From Candidatus Saccharimonadota bacterium (lineage in GTDB: Bacteria > Patescibacteriota > Saccharimonadia > Saccharimonadales > JACDBH01), in NCBI GenBank assembly GCA_020428565.1, contig JAGQMT010000024.1, positions 1 to 6,650 of the forward strand: 6,650 nucleotides of DNA. The letters run 5' to 3'. The notes below the pieces were generated by a model. The model was not told the origin of the DNA and did no database searches. It worked only from the letters and a program-made list of their open reading frames with translations. Shown piece by piece: positions 1 to 6,343 of the stretch (positions within the stretch are counted from its first letter, which is position 1; every line of letters starts with the position of its first letter). Position numbers and translations under genes: made by a program.

Positions 1-192
1 GGCGTCTATAGAGTTAGCTATGTTGGCGGAGACGGTAATGATGTGACATTGACGGTAATAACTACGCCAACAGTACCAAATACTGGACTAGGTATGATTA
101 GGAATAATCCGATGGTTGCTTTGGTGGCCTCAATTATATCTGCTTTAACAATTCTTGTCGTTCAAAGACGCCTTGCGACTCGTTCTAAGTAA
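1..192 (+). CDS. C-terminal end of a sortase-anchored surface protein (5' truncated by window)
   Basis: The frame is open from base 1 to a TAA at 190-192, giving the last 63 residues of a longer protein. It begins with a beta-strand-like segment containing YVGGDGNDVTLT, the kind of module ending found in repetitive beta-rich extracellular proteins. A Thr/Pro linker then leads to VPNTG (residues 25-29 of the visible part), a hydrophobic helix (about 38-54) and a basic tail, QRRLATRSK. Sorting motif, membrane helix and positive tail in that order form a classic cell-wall sorting signal, with PNTG replacing the LPXTG core. By analogy a sortase would cut between Thr and Gly and attach the protein to a cell-surface acceptor. 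A sortase gene follows 60 bases downstream on the same strand. The function of the missing N-terminal part (adhesion, host contact or other) cannot be told from what is visible. Confidence 0.85.
   Translation, partial: GVYRVSYVGGDGNDVTLTVITTPTVPNTGLGMIRNNPMVALVASIISALTILVVQRRLATRSK
73..87 (+). other. VPNTG sortase recognition motif
   Basis: These codons encode Val-Pro-Asn-Thr-Gly, followed after about eight residues by a hydrophobic helix and then arginines. The position relative to helix and tail matches LPXTG-type sorting signals, with Val replacing Leu. The substrate role is inferred from this architecture and the adjacent sortase gene. Confidence 0.7.
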
Positions 193-252
193 CCAGTGTA
201 GCTTTCTTTCGGTATTCTTCGTTCGGTTTTAGAAACTAAAAAATACAAAAAA

Positions 253-1341
253 ATGGATTTAGTAAAAAAGCAAAAACATATTGTTCATGGCGAGCTGTGC
301 AATCATCGCAGTTACCAACCCAAGTCAGACAAGCGACAAGCTAGTCGTACCTATAAGCCAGCTTATATTCAACCCAAAAAAGTTGCCTGTATGGATATAT
401 GGAGCACGGCTAGTACGCAGTCTGCTGTAGCGCCAGTTAAGCCAGAGGTACAAGCTGTGGGTAGGCCTATTGCAAGGGTTACAACTGCACCAGCTCAACA
501 GGTGGTAGTTAGTGATATCGTCCCAAATCGACCAGTGCCTAAGCCTGTTGCTAGTAATCCTGACATTAGTCAGACTAATCAGACAGTCCGTAAGGATGTT
601 CAGCACATCATTGCTAGTATCGATAGGGGTAGTTCGGAAAGTGGCTTGGCTAAAGTAGACAAAACACCACAGCCAAGAAGGTTCAGTTTAGCCAATTCGC
701 TACTTTATAGCATGGCAATTTTGGTGTTTGTCGTGGGTCTAGTGGCCAGTATACATTCCTTTCTTGTGGATAAACAGGTCGTTCAAACAGTGTCTGCTCA
801 ACAGACAGAGGCACGGATAGGAGAAGACGTTGTCGATGAGTCTGAGCCGTCTGAAGAAGAGGTAAATAACTATACCGTTAATCCAGACATGCCTCGCTAT
901 GTGACCATAGAAAAACTAGCCAAGCGGGCTATGGTGAAATCGGTTGGTGTTAAAAGTGACGGTAGTTTAGAGGCGCCAGCTAGTGTTCATACTGCCGGTT
1001 GGTACAATCAGAGCGCTAAGCCTGGTAGCCCAGGTGGTGCGACAGTATTAGACGGACATGTGTCGGGGCCTACTGTCAAAGGTGTATTTCATGGTATTGA
1101 TAAGTTGCAGGCTGGAGATACGGTAACTGTCCAAATGGGCAATGGTAGCAAGATCGACTACGAAGTTGTGCGTTCGGTAGTCTCAAAGGCAGAAGAGGTG
1201 GACATGCCTAAGCTGTTGATATCGGTTGAACCTGGGGCTCATGGTTTGAATTTGATTACCTGCACGGGTAAGTTTGATAGTTCGACTAATAGCTATCCAG
1301 ACAGAATTGTCGTGTATACAAAGTTTGTTAGAACTTACTAG
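253..1341 (+). CDS. Sortase, class F-like, with long cytoplasmic N-terminal extension
   Basis: This is a 362-residue membrane-anchored transpeptidase that would cleave sorting signals and attach proteins to the cell surface. The sortase domain (about 212-360) has the WY...PG...G segment (about 250-261), the catalytic His269 in LDGHV, a GVF-like stretch and GD before a beta strand, Cys337 in LITCTG, and Arg351 in DRIVVYTKF. The His-Cys-Arg triad is therefore complete, and the pattern resembles class F sortases best; class E is an alternative. One membrane helix (about 146-172) follows PRR, so the preceding 145 residues should lie inside the cell. That tail is basic at first and then rich in Pro, Val and Gln, with two cysteines (16 and 46) and no domain I recognise. 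Typical class F sortases lack so long a tail. ATG 253 is the first usable start after an in-frame TAG at 199-201. No Shine-Dalgarno is visible in its A-rich leader, so a later start (for example Met47) is possible. It lies directly downstream of a PNTG-type substrate. Confidence 0.9.
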   Translation: MDLVKKQKHIVHGELCNHRSYQPKSDKRQASRTYKPAYIQPKKVACMDIWSTASTQSAVAPVKPEVQAVGRPIARVTTAPAQQVVVSDIVPNRPVPKPVASNPDISQTNQTVRKDVQHIIASIDRGSSESGLAKVDKTPQPRRFSLANSLLYSMAILVFVVGLVASIHSFLVDKQVVQTVSAQQTEARIGEDVVDESEPSEEEVNNYTVNPDMPRYVTIEKLAKRAMVKSVGVKSDGSLEAPASVHTAGWYNQSAKPGSPGGATVLDGHVSGPTVKGVFHGIDKLQAGDTVTVQMGNGSKIDYEVVRSVVSKAEEVDMPKLLISVEPGAHGLNLITCTGKFDSSTNSYPDRIVVYTKFVRTY

Positions 1342-1373
1342 GATTTGTTGTAGGTTTAATTTGGTGCTTGCAG

Positions 1374-1379
1374 TATAAT
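1374..1379 (+). promoter_or_regulatory. Probable -10 box of the rny operon promoter
   Basis: A perfect TATAAT lies 125 bases before the rny start and 33 bases after the sortase stop. The -35 is weak: TAGGTT at 1351-1356 gives a 17-base spacer, and TTGTAG at 1348-1353 gives 20. If used, transcription would start near 1386 and leave a leader of roughly 118 bases. Confidence 0.5.
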
Positions 1380-1381
1380 CT

Positions 1382-1421
1382 TAATTAGGATTTTTGTTTT
1401 TATTTGGGAGATCCTGAATTA
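1382..1421 (+). other. Imperfect stem-loop in the rny leader
   Basis: TAATTAGGAT (1382-1391) pairs with ATCCTGAATTA (1411-1421), giving ten base pairs with one bulged G and a 19-base loop that is U-rich and ends in GGGAG. It sits at or just after the predicted transcription start of rny. It could stabilise the 5' end, serve as a regulatory or processing site, or act as a poor terminator for the sortase transcript. It lacks a GC-rich stem plus U-tract, so a terminator role is weak. The remaining leader (1422-1482) is AT-rich with a direct TATTGAA repeat (1420-1426 and 1429-1435) and nothing else I recognise. Confidence 0.35.
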
Positions 1422-1482
1422 TTGAATTTATTGAAGCTTGATTTTATTTGCTAATGAAGTGATAGTGATTGCAGATTTAATC

Positions 1483-1498
1483 AAGGAGTAGAAAGGAA
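1483..1498 (+). promoter_or_regulatory. Tandem Shine-Dalgarno-like sequences before rny
   Basis: AAGGAG (1483-1488) and AAAGGAA (1492-1498) both resemble anti-16S complements. Only the second lies at a normal distance (about six bases) from ATG 1504 and probably sets the start. The first is about 15 bases away and may be a standby site or chance. Confidence 0.6.
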
Positions 1499-1503
1499 CG
1501 GAT

Positions 1504-3018
1504 ATGATACTACTATCTATAGTGCTAGCTGTGGCTGGCGCTGTTGCTGGTTATGGTACAAATTTTGTATTAACTAAAAAGCGCCTTGGTTCAGCAGAGG
1601 AAGTTGCCGAGAAGTCACTAGCAAAGGCCAAGAAAGACGCAGATAAACTTCTCTCTAAGGCTAGGGATGAGGCCTCTGAGATCGCCGATAAAGCCAGAAA
1701 GGACGAACAGCAACGTCGTCGTGAGGTTAAGGATATCGAGAATCGTCTTCGGGATCGTGAAGAATCTTTGGACAAGAAGCTGGACGTACTTGACAAGCGT
1801 TCGGAGACTTTGCGCAAAAGTGAAGATGAAGTTGAGGCTCTCAAAGATGAAATTAGAACTATTCGCACCAAGCAACAAGAAAAGTTAGAGAAAGTAGCTA
1901 AGCTGACAAAAGCTGAAGCTGCTGATAAGCTAATGCAAATGACAGAGCGTGATATACGCAATGATTTGACTGGTCTAATCGTCAAATTACAAAACGAGGC
2001 CAAAGAACAAGCCGAGGAACAGGCGGCCTATATCATTACCTCTGCGATGGAACGGATGGCCAGTGAGGTGACGGCTGAACGTACGGTTACTTCAGTCAAA
2101 TTAGATGACGAAGACATGAAAGGCCGTATTATTGGTAAGGAGGGGCGGAATATTCAGGCTCTACAACGCGCTACGGGTGTTGATATTATGGTCGATGATA
2201 CTCCAGGTATGATTATCCTTAGCTCATTTGATCCAGTTCGCCGCGAGGTTGCCAGGGTAACTCTTGAGATGTTACTAAAGGATGGTCGAGTGCATCCAGG
2301 TCGTATAGAAGAGGTCGTCGAAAAAGCCCAAAAACAAGTACAGAAGGACGTGATGAGGGCTGCCGAAGACGCTGCAAGAGAAGTCGGTGTTATCGGTATA
2401 CCAAAAGACATTATGCAACTATTGGGAGAACTGAAATATCGAACATCTTATGGTCAAAACGTACTAAAGCATTCTACGGAGATGGCGCATATTGCTGGGC
2501 TGATTGCTGAACAGATTGGGGCTAATGTCAAAACTGCCAAATACGCAGCACTTGTCCATGATCTAGGCAAGGCTCTGACTCATAAGGTTGAGGGTAAACA
2601 CCATCACATTAGTGGTGAAATGCTCCGTAAATACGGCGCCCCAGAAGAAGTTGCGCTAGCCGCTGAGCAACATCATGATGATGTGGAAGCTACGACTATA
2701 GAAGCCTTGGTGGTTAGAGTGGTTGACGCTATTAGTGCTGCAAGGCCGGGTGCTAGAAATATCTCTGCCGAAAACTTTGGTGAACGTATGCGTGATCTAG
2801 AAAACACCGCCTTGGGATTCAAGGGTGTAGACAAGGCCTATGCTATATCGGCGGGGCGTGAAGTTCGTGTGTTCGTCAAGCCTCAACAGGTAGATGACTT
2901 GACGGCTATTAAGATGTCGAGGGATATTGCCACCAAGATAGAGAGCACTATGCAATATCCAGGTACAATTAAGGTTAATGTGATTCGGGAAACACGAGCC
3001 ATCGAGTTTGCTAAGTAG
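1504..3018 (+). CDS. rny: Ribonuclease Y
   Basis: This 504-residue membrane-tethered endoribonuclease begins bulk mRNA decay and processing by internal cleavage. Domains appear in the family order. An N-terminal membrane helix (about 2-23) is followed by a long, highly charged coiled coil (about 27-190), a KH RNA-binding domain (about 205-270) with the GxxG loop GKEG at 211-214, and an HD metal-dependent domain (about 318-412). HD residues visible are His323 (LKHS), His352-Asp353 (VHDLGKA), His390-His391 and Asp408 in VVDAISAARPGAR. The C-terminal block with AISAGREVRV, YPG and VIRETR is also diagnostic. Length is normal for the family and no key residue is missing. The start has a good ribosome binding site and gives the expected membrane anchor at once. 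It heads a same-strand unit with a membrane protein and ymdB; in Bacillus ymdB lies directly beside rny, so the neighbourhood is conserved with an insertion. Confidence 0.97.
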   Translation: MILLSIVLAVAGAVAGYGTNFVLTKKRLGSAEEVAEKSLAKAKKDADKLLSKARDEASEIADKARKDEQQRRREVKDIENRLRDREESLDKKLDVLDKRSETLRKSEDEVEALKDEIRTIRTKQQEKLEKVAKLTKAEAADKLMQMTERDIRNDLTGLIVKLQNEAKEQAEEQAAYIITSAMERMASEVTAERTVTSVKLDDEDMKGRIIGKEGRNIQALQRATGVDIMVDDTPGMIILSSFDPVRREVARVTLEMLLKDGRVHPGRIEEVVEKAQKQVQKDVMRAAEDAAREVGVIGIPKDIMQLLGELKYRTSYGQNVLKHSTEMAHIAGLIAEQIGANVKTAKYAALVHDLGKALTHKVEGKHHHISGEMLRKYGAPEEVALAAEQHHDDVEATTIEALVVRVVDAISAARPGARNISAENFGERMRDLENTALGFKGVDKAYAISAGREVRVFVKPQQVDDLTAIKMSRDIATKIESTMQYPGTIKVNVIRETRAIEFAK

Positions 3019-3029
3019 CTAAAAGGTTA

Positions 3030-3040
3030 GGGAGGGTGAT
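3030..3040 (+). promoter_or_regulatory. Strong Shine-Dalgarno fixing a GTG start
   Basis: GGGAGGGTGAT is close to the full anti-16S complement (GGAGGTGAT with one extra G) and ends a few bases before GTG 3044. Its strength supports the non-ATG start of the 241-residue protein and independent ribosome loading after rny. Confidence 0.8.
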
Positions 3041-3043
3041 ATT

Positions 3044-3769
3044 GTGAGAAACTTTTTACTAAATAAAGTAAGACTGTCATGGTATTTTCTTTTCTTTTTC
3101 TGTGCATATCTGACCTTGGCATTTACGCTATCGCGGACAACCTTTGATAGTGCGGCTTTGACGTTATTCTCTGTTAACTCTTTCCTTTATGGTTTTTATT
3201 TAGCGCCAATACTATCTGCTCAGAAAATGCGCATAGAGGATTTGCATAAAACTGTTAGGGCTGAGGCAAATGCAATATTCTCGATGGCTTTGACCATGAA
3301 AAAGCTCCCCAAGACTACTAGGAGCAGATTGCAGGGTGAACTTGCGCAGTATGTTTTGGTGAGTAGTAACAAGGGTGCTGTTATTCATGCCGAGCGTGAG
3401 TATGAGGATATGATTACTTATTGTCTAGAATACAAAGGCAAAGATACGGCTATAGTTGAGAAAATATTAAATAGTTTAATTGATAACCAGAAAAACCGAA
3501 CCCAATTCATGATGCAGGTGTCTAATAAAGTGTATAGTAATGAATGGATGATAATCTTGATGTTATTCTCTATTACGGTCGGCTTCGTGCTGATGCTAGA
3601 CATCAAGGGGTCTATTTTGTTAGTTTTTATTAAAGCACTGTTATGCACAGGACTAACTATGCTACTAGTCATTATTGTTAAACTAAGTACTTTGACCCAC
3701 AAAAAAGCTAAAGAGATCTGGAATCCGTTTAGGAAGCTTTCAGAAACTAACTTTTATAGGATGGATTGA
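3044..3769 (+). CDS. Four-helix membrane protein of unknown function, possibly DUF4239/bestrophin-like
   Basis: A 241-residue protein starts at GTG after a very strong ribosome binding site, 25 bases after rny, and ends four bases before ymdB. It has two hydrophobic helices at the N-terminus (about 12-29 and 36-57), a soluble, mainly helical middle (about 60-166), two more helices (about 167-185 and 190-213) and a basic C-terminal tail. The two-plus-two layout with a central cytoplasmic helical block, including RAEANAI followed by LPKTTRSRLQGELAQY, recalls DUF4239 (bestrophin-like) proteins. I infer this from pattern memory only and it may be wrong. No catalytic motif is apparent. Its place between two genes linked to RNA turnover and cyclic nucleotide hydrolysis suggests co-expression with them, perhaps as a membrane partner, but sequence alone does not show a functional link. 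The gene itself is well supported. Confidence 0.85.
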   Translation: MRNFLLNKVRLSWYFLFFFCAYLTLAFTLSRTTFDSAALTLFSVNSFLYGFYLAPILSAQKMRIEDLHKTVRAEANAIFSMALTMKKLPKTTRSRLQGELAQYVLVSSNKGAVIHAEREYEDMITYCLEYKGKDTAIVEKILNSLIDNQKNRTQFMMQVSNKVYSNEWMIILMLFSITVGFVLMLDIKGSILLVFIKALLCTGLTMLLVIIVKLSTLTHKKAKEIWNPFRKLSETNFYRMD

Positions 3770-3773
3770 GCTA

Positions 3774-4571
3774 ATGAATATTCTGTATATCGGTGATATT
3801 ATGGGGCAACCAGGTATGGGTGTAGTTGAGAGAGTGCTTCCAGATTTAATTCGCGATAGAGCAATAGATATCGTGATTGCGCAGGCCGAGAACGTCACCG
3901 ATGGCAAAGGTATGTCGGTAGCCGATATGGATAAACTATCTAGCCTTGGTGTCAATTTTTTTACTGGTGGCAATCATACACCCAAACTTACGGAACTTTA
4001 TTCCAGACTAGAGGACGAGTCTCAGCCCGTAATTGGTCCTGCGAATATTGCCAGTTGTCCAGGGGCTGGTTATAAGTATTTGGATACGCAAGCAGGCAAA
4101 ATCCTGGTCGTGTCGCTAATGGGCGAGAAGGTTGGTCAGCCGATAGAGATGTCTAATCCCTTGGTCTGCATAGATGATATATTGCGTTCTCAAGCTAACG
4201 TAGATAAGGAAGCGGTAGTGGTTAACTTTCATGGTGACTACAGTAGTGAAAAGCGTATCATCGGTTATTATCTTGACGGTAGGGTAAGTATGGTAGTGGG
4301 TGATCATTGGCATGTTCCAACGGCTGATGCTATGATTTTACCTAATGGCACGGCTCATGTTACAGATGTGGGTATGTGTGGTAGCCTCAATAGTAGTCTT
4401 GGGGTGACTTTTGACAGTATTATACCTAGATGGCGTGATGGGATTCAGACTGCTAATGAACTAGAGATGCATGATACGCAGCTACAGTTTAACGCCGTAC
4501 TGATGACCAAGAGTCCAGGTGTGATTAAATCTGACTCCATAGAGCGGATTCAAGTCATTACTCCGGTTTAA
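3774..4571 (+). CDS. ymdB: YmdB-family metallophosphoesterase (TIGR00282 type)
   Basis: This 265-residue protein belongs to the calcineurin-like family whose Bacillus member YmdB hydrolyses 2',3'-cyclic nucleotides and affects RNA turnover, biofilm and motility decisions. The metal-binding ligands occur in order and nearly at the Bacillus numbering: Asp8 (IGDIMG), Glu39-Asn40 (AEN), Asn67-His68 (GGNHT), His153 (NFHGDYSSEK), and His178 and His180 (GDHWHVPTAD). The family signature LPNGTAHVTDVGMCG follows. Length is normal. Two substitutions stand out: GNHTPK where GNHTWD is usual, and GDHWH where GTHTH is usual; the metal ligands themselves are kept. The start ATG lies four bases after the preceding TGA, with AGGATGG (3758-3764) inside the upstream gene as ribosome binding site, so translation is probably coupled. 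It is the last gene of the rny unit, and its stop lies inside the terminator-like hairpin. Confidence 0.93.
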   Translation: MNILYIGDIMGQPGMGVVERVLPDLIRDRAIDIVIAQAENVTDGKGMSVADMDKLSSLGVNFFTGGNHTPKLTELYSRLEDESQPVIGPANIASCPGAGYKYLDTQAGKILVVSLMGEKVGQPIEMSNPLVCIDDILRSQANVDKEAVVVNFHGDYSSEKRIIGYYLDGRVSMVVGDHWHVPTADAMILPNGTAHVTDVGMCGSLNSSLGVTFDSIIPRWRDGIQTANELEMHDTQLQFNAVLMTKSPGVIKSDSIERIQVITPV

Positions 4572-4592
4572 TAAACGGTCGTTTATTTAAAC
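4566..4592. terminator. Probable bidirectional terminator spanning both convergent stop codons
   Basis: GTTTAATAAACG (4566-4577) is an inverted repeat of CGTTTATTTAAAC (4580-4592), with a GT centre and one bulged T, giving a twelve-pair stem that must open slightly at the loop. The ymdB TAA (4569-4571) and the TAA of the opposite-strand 62-residue gene (4587-4589) both lie inside it. Symmetry and position fit termination in both directions. The AT-rich stem and the absence of a real U-tract mean efficiency is uncertain. Confidence 0.6.
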
Positions 4593-4775
4593 TTCGCCTT
4601 TGCCTTTGAAGCCAAACGTAGCAATAATAACACTAGCCACCATATTGATTATAACGATGCCAATTAGGGGCAAGTTCTTGTCAATAGCCAGCAGGGCTGC
4701 ACTACCGAGCCAGATTAGGCCGATTGTACCCGCGGTGTATGGGTATTTGATAAATAATACGAACTCTTTAAGCAT
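4587..4775 (-). CDS. Small two-helix membrane protein, overlapping the kinase stop
   Basis: A 62-residue protein has a short amphipathic start (MLKEFVLFIKYP), two hydrophobic helices (about 13-31 and 35-56) joined by the turn AIDKNLP, and a basic-glycine tail, FKGKGEV. I recognise no family. Its ATG (4773-4775) overlaps the end of the UbiB-like kinase gene by eight bases (ATGCTTAA), and AAGGAGA lies five bases upstream, so it is surely translated with that gene. UbiB-family proteins usually end in two membrane helices and the kinase here lacks them, so this product may supply the hairpin as a separate chain; that is inference. An open frame on the opposite strand over the same bases has no such signals and is treated as a shadow. 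Confidence 0.8.
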   Translation of the reverse strand: MLKEFVLFIKYPYTAGTIGLIWLGSAALLAIDKNLPLIGIVIINMVASVIIATFGFKGKGEV

Positions 4776-6333
4776 TGGGTTCTCCTTGTGTAGTTAATTC
4801 TTGACTGGGTTCTTTGGCTTGCATGCGTATCTTCTTGGCTATTTTACCAAAAAGTATCGGATCGTTGTCGGCAATACGTTCCATCCAGCTGGCGATAATC
4901 TCGACCGCAGATGATATATCGACGCTTTCGTTATGAAAGATGGCTAGTTCTGGCTGGGTTTCATAAATATGTTTGGTCACTCGATTCAGGGCCTTTGGCA
5001 TGACTTTTTTGTAAAGACCTAGGCTGGCTAGTAACGAGGTGTAGGTTTGGATAGCGCGTAGCATGTCAGTGGCTTCGACTTTAACTACGAACCCAAATCG
5101 GTTGCCTTTGTTGACTATTCGGTTAATCAAGACTATTGCGCCAGCGTCATCCTCTCCTTTGCCGAGCGAAATCAAATCCGTGCCTGTTGCGTCATAGAAC
5201 ACTTTACCGGCAATCTTACTGACTTCTTTGATGTAGCTTTCATCGCCCGATCTTCCAAAATGTTCGCTAATTCTTTTGAGCGAAATATAAAGGTCATTAA
5301 CAAAAAACTTCATGCTACTCTCAAACATATCGATGACGGATTGTTTGCCCTTTATGACCTTGTCGTAACTTTCTAGTAGGCCAAACATCCCATTCTTGTC
5401 TTCTGGGGCACGGGCGCTGATACCAAAGTCGATTAAGCCTATGCGGTTGTTCTTCATGATACGGATATTGCCAGGGTGTGGATCGCCTTGGACTCTGGGC
5501 ATCTCGAATATGCCGATAAGTGATTCATATCCGAATTCTTCTAGCAGGTAGGTTAAATCGCTACCAGTTTGTGATTTGATATAGTCCACTGGATTGACGC
5601 CTTGAGCATGGAGTTTGACGACAGTAGCCAGTGATATTCCGTCTACATACTCCTGGACGATAATATTGTCGGTACATAGTTCCATGTAGGTTTTTGGAAT
5701 AAAAATACTCTCGTGCTCTTTGTAACGTTCATATATTTCATTGGCAAATAACGCCTCTTGTCTATAGTCGGTTTCTCGGAGGGTTGCATCGGCAAAATCT
5801 TTGAAGGCCGTATCGAAGTCTATGCTGACGTTTTTGTACATTTTGCTAAAGAATGTTTTATAGAATCTAGACAGTAGCTTGATGTCGTGCTTGAGGGTTT
5901 CTCGAATCATGGGGCGTAGTACTTTGATAATGATTGTTTCGCCACTGCGGAGCTGGGCATAATACACTTGACCAAAACTACCGGCCGCAAACGGTTCGGG
6001 TTGTACTAATGCTATTTGCGATAGCTTGTCGGTGTCGAGTTCACTGCGCAATAGATGTCCAATATCTAGCGGTTCATATTCTAGATTCTCGAATATTCGG
6101 AGTTTTTCGGGATTGTGCCATTTTTTCATGATTTTTGATCGTAGCATTACGCCCTGCAGGAACTTGACGTATACACCGCCTAGAGACATGAATTCTTCGC
6201 AGATTACATTGTAGAGTTTCTCGTCCTGCTTCTTTTTGTGGAGCAGGAAAGCGGTAGTAATAAGCTTGGCTAGACGTTTGGTTCTAGATCTTTTGATGCT
6301 AGTGATAGTTTTTCGGTAGGCGGCTTCGGTCAT
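4768..6333 (-). CDS. AarF/ABC1/UbiB-family atypical kinase
   Basis: A 521-residue protein-kinase-like ATPase of the UbiB/COQ8 family. Members support ubiquinone synthesis in proteobacteria and mitochondria and lipid or quinone homeostasis elsewhere; the target here is unknown. Motifs in order: a KxGQ-like helix reading KFLQ (57-60) in LGGVYVKFLQG, the nucleotide loop AAGSFGQV (116-123), ATP lysine Lys137 (IIIKVLRP), ETDYRQEA (187-194) with Glu193, hinge VQEYVDG (226-232), QGDPHPGN (282-289) and metal-binding IDFG (301-304). Kinase chemistry thus looks possible. Two changes are notable: Leu for Gly in KxGQ, and Gly for the third Ala of the family's Ala-rich loop. After the kinase core comes a helical C-terminus with no membrane helix, unlike typical UbiB. 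ATG 6333 is fixed by an in-frame TAA just upstream. No clear Shine-Dalgarno is seen, and the start is ten bases after the preceding gene's stop, so coupling is likely. It is the middle gene of a three-gene unit flanked by small membrane proteins. Confidence 0.93.
   Translation of the reverse strand: MTEAAYRKTITSIKRSRTKRLAKLITTAFLLHKKKQDEKLYNVICEEFMSLGGVYVKFLQGVMLRSKIMKKWHNPEKLRIFENLEYEPLDIGHLLRSELDTDKLSQIALVQPEPFAAGSFGQVYYAQLRSGETIIIKVLRPMIRETLKHDIKLLSRFYKTFFSKMYKNVSIDFDTAFKDFADATLRETDYRQEALFANEIYERYKEHESIFIPKTYMELCTDNIIVQEYVDGISLATVVKLHAQGVNPVDYIKSQTGSDLTYLLEEFGYESLIGIFEMPRVQGDPHPGNIRIMKNNRIGLIDFGISARAPEDKNGMFGLLESYDKVIKGKQSVIDMFESSMKFFVNDLYISLKRISEHFGRSGDESYIKEVSKIAGKVFYDATGTDLISLGKGEDDAGAIVLINRIVNKGNRFGFVVKVEATDMLRAIQTYTSLLASLGLYKKVMPKALNRVTKHIYETQPELAIFHNESVDISSAVEIIASWMERIADNDPILFGKIAKKIRMQAKEPSQELTTQGEPNA
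4780..4787 (-). promoter_or_regulatory. Ribosome binding site for the 62-residue membrane protein
   Basis: Read on the minus strand this is AAGGAGAA, located within the last codons of the UbiB-like gene and about five bases before ATG 4775. It supports a real, independently initiated downstream gene, not a read-through tail. Confidence 0.75.
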
Positions 6334-6343
6334 TTCGATTTAG

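Noticed and set aside
227..241. Short inverted repeat TTTTAG-AAA-CTAAAA between the surface protein and the sortase
   Set aside because: The stem is only six AT-rich pairs and is followed by A's, not U's, on the coding strand, so it is not a convincing terminator.
1551..2003. 150-residue open frame on the minus strand inside rny
   Set aside because: It is the antisense of the highly charged coiled coil and gives a Ser/Leu/Arg-rich low-complexity product. It has no family signal and the rny reading is certain.
3740..3973. 77-residue minus-strand open frame over the start of ymdB
   Set aside because: It is a shadow of a well-supported coding gene, with no ribosome binding site or recognisable motif.
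4600..4797. 65-residue open frame on the plus strand opposite the 62-residue membrane gene
   Set aside because: Its hydrophobicity mirrors the real minus-strand gene, which has a Shine-Dalgarno and an eight-base coupling overlap. The plus frame also crosses the kinase stop region and has no ribosome binding site.
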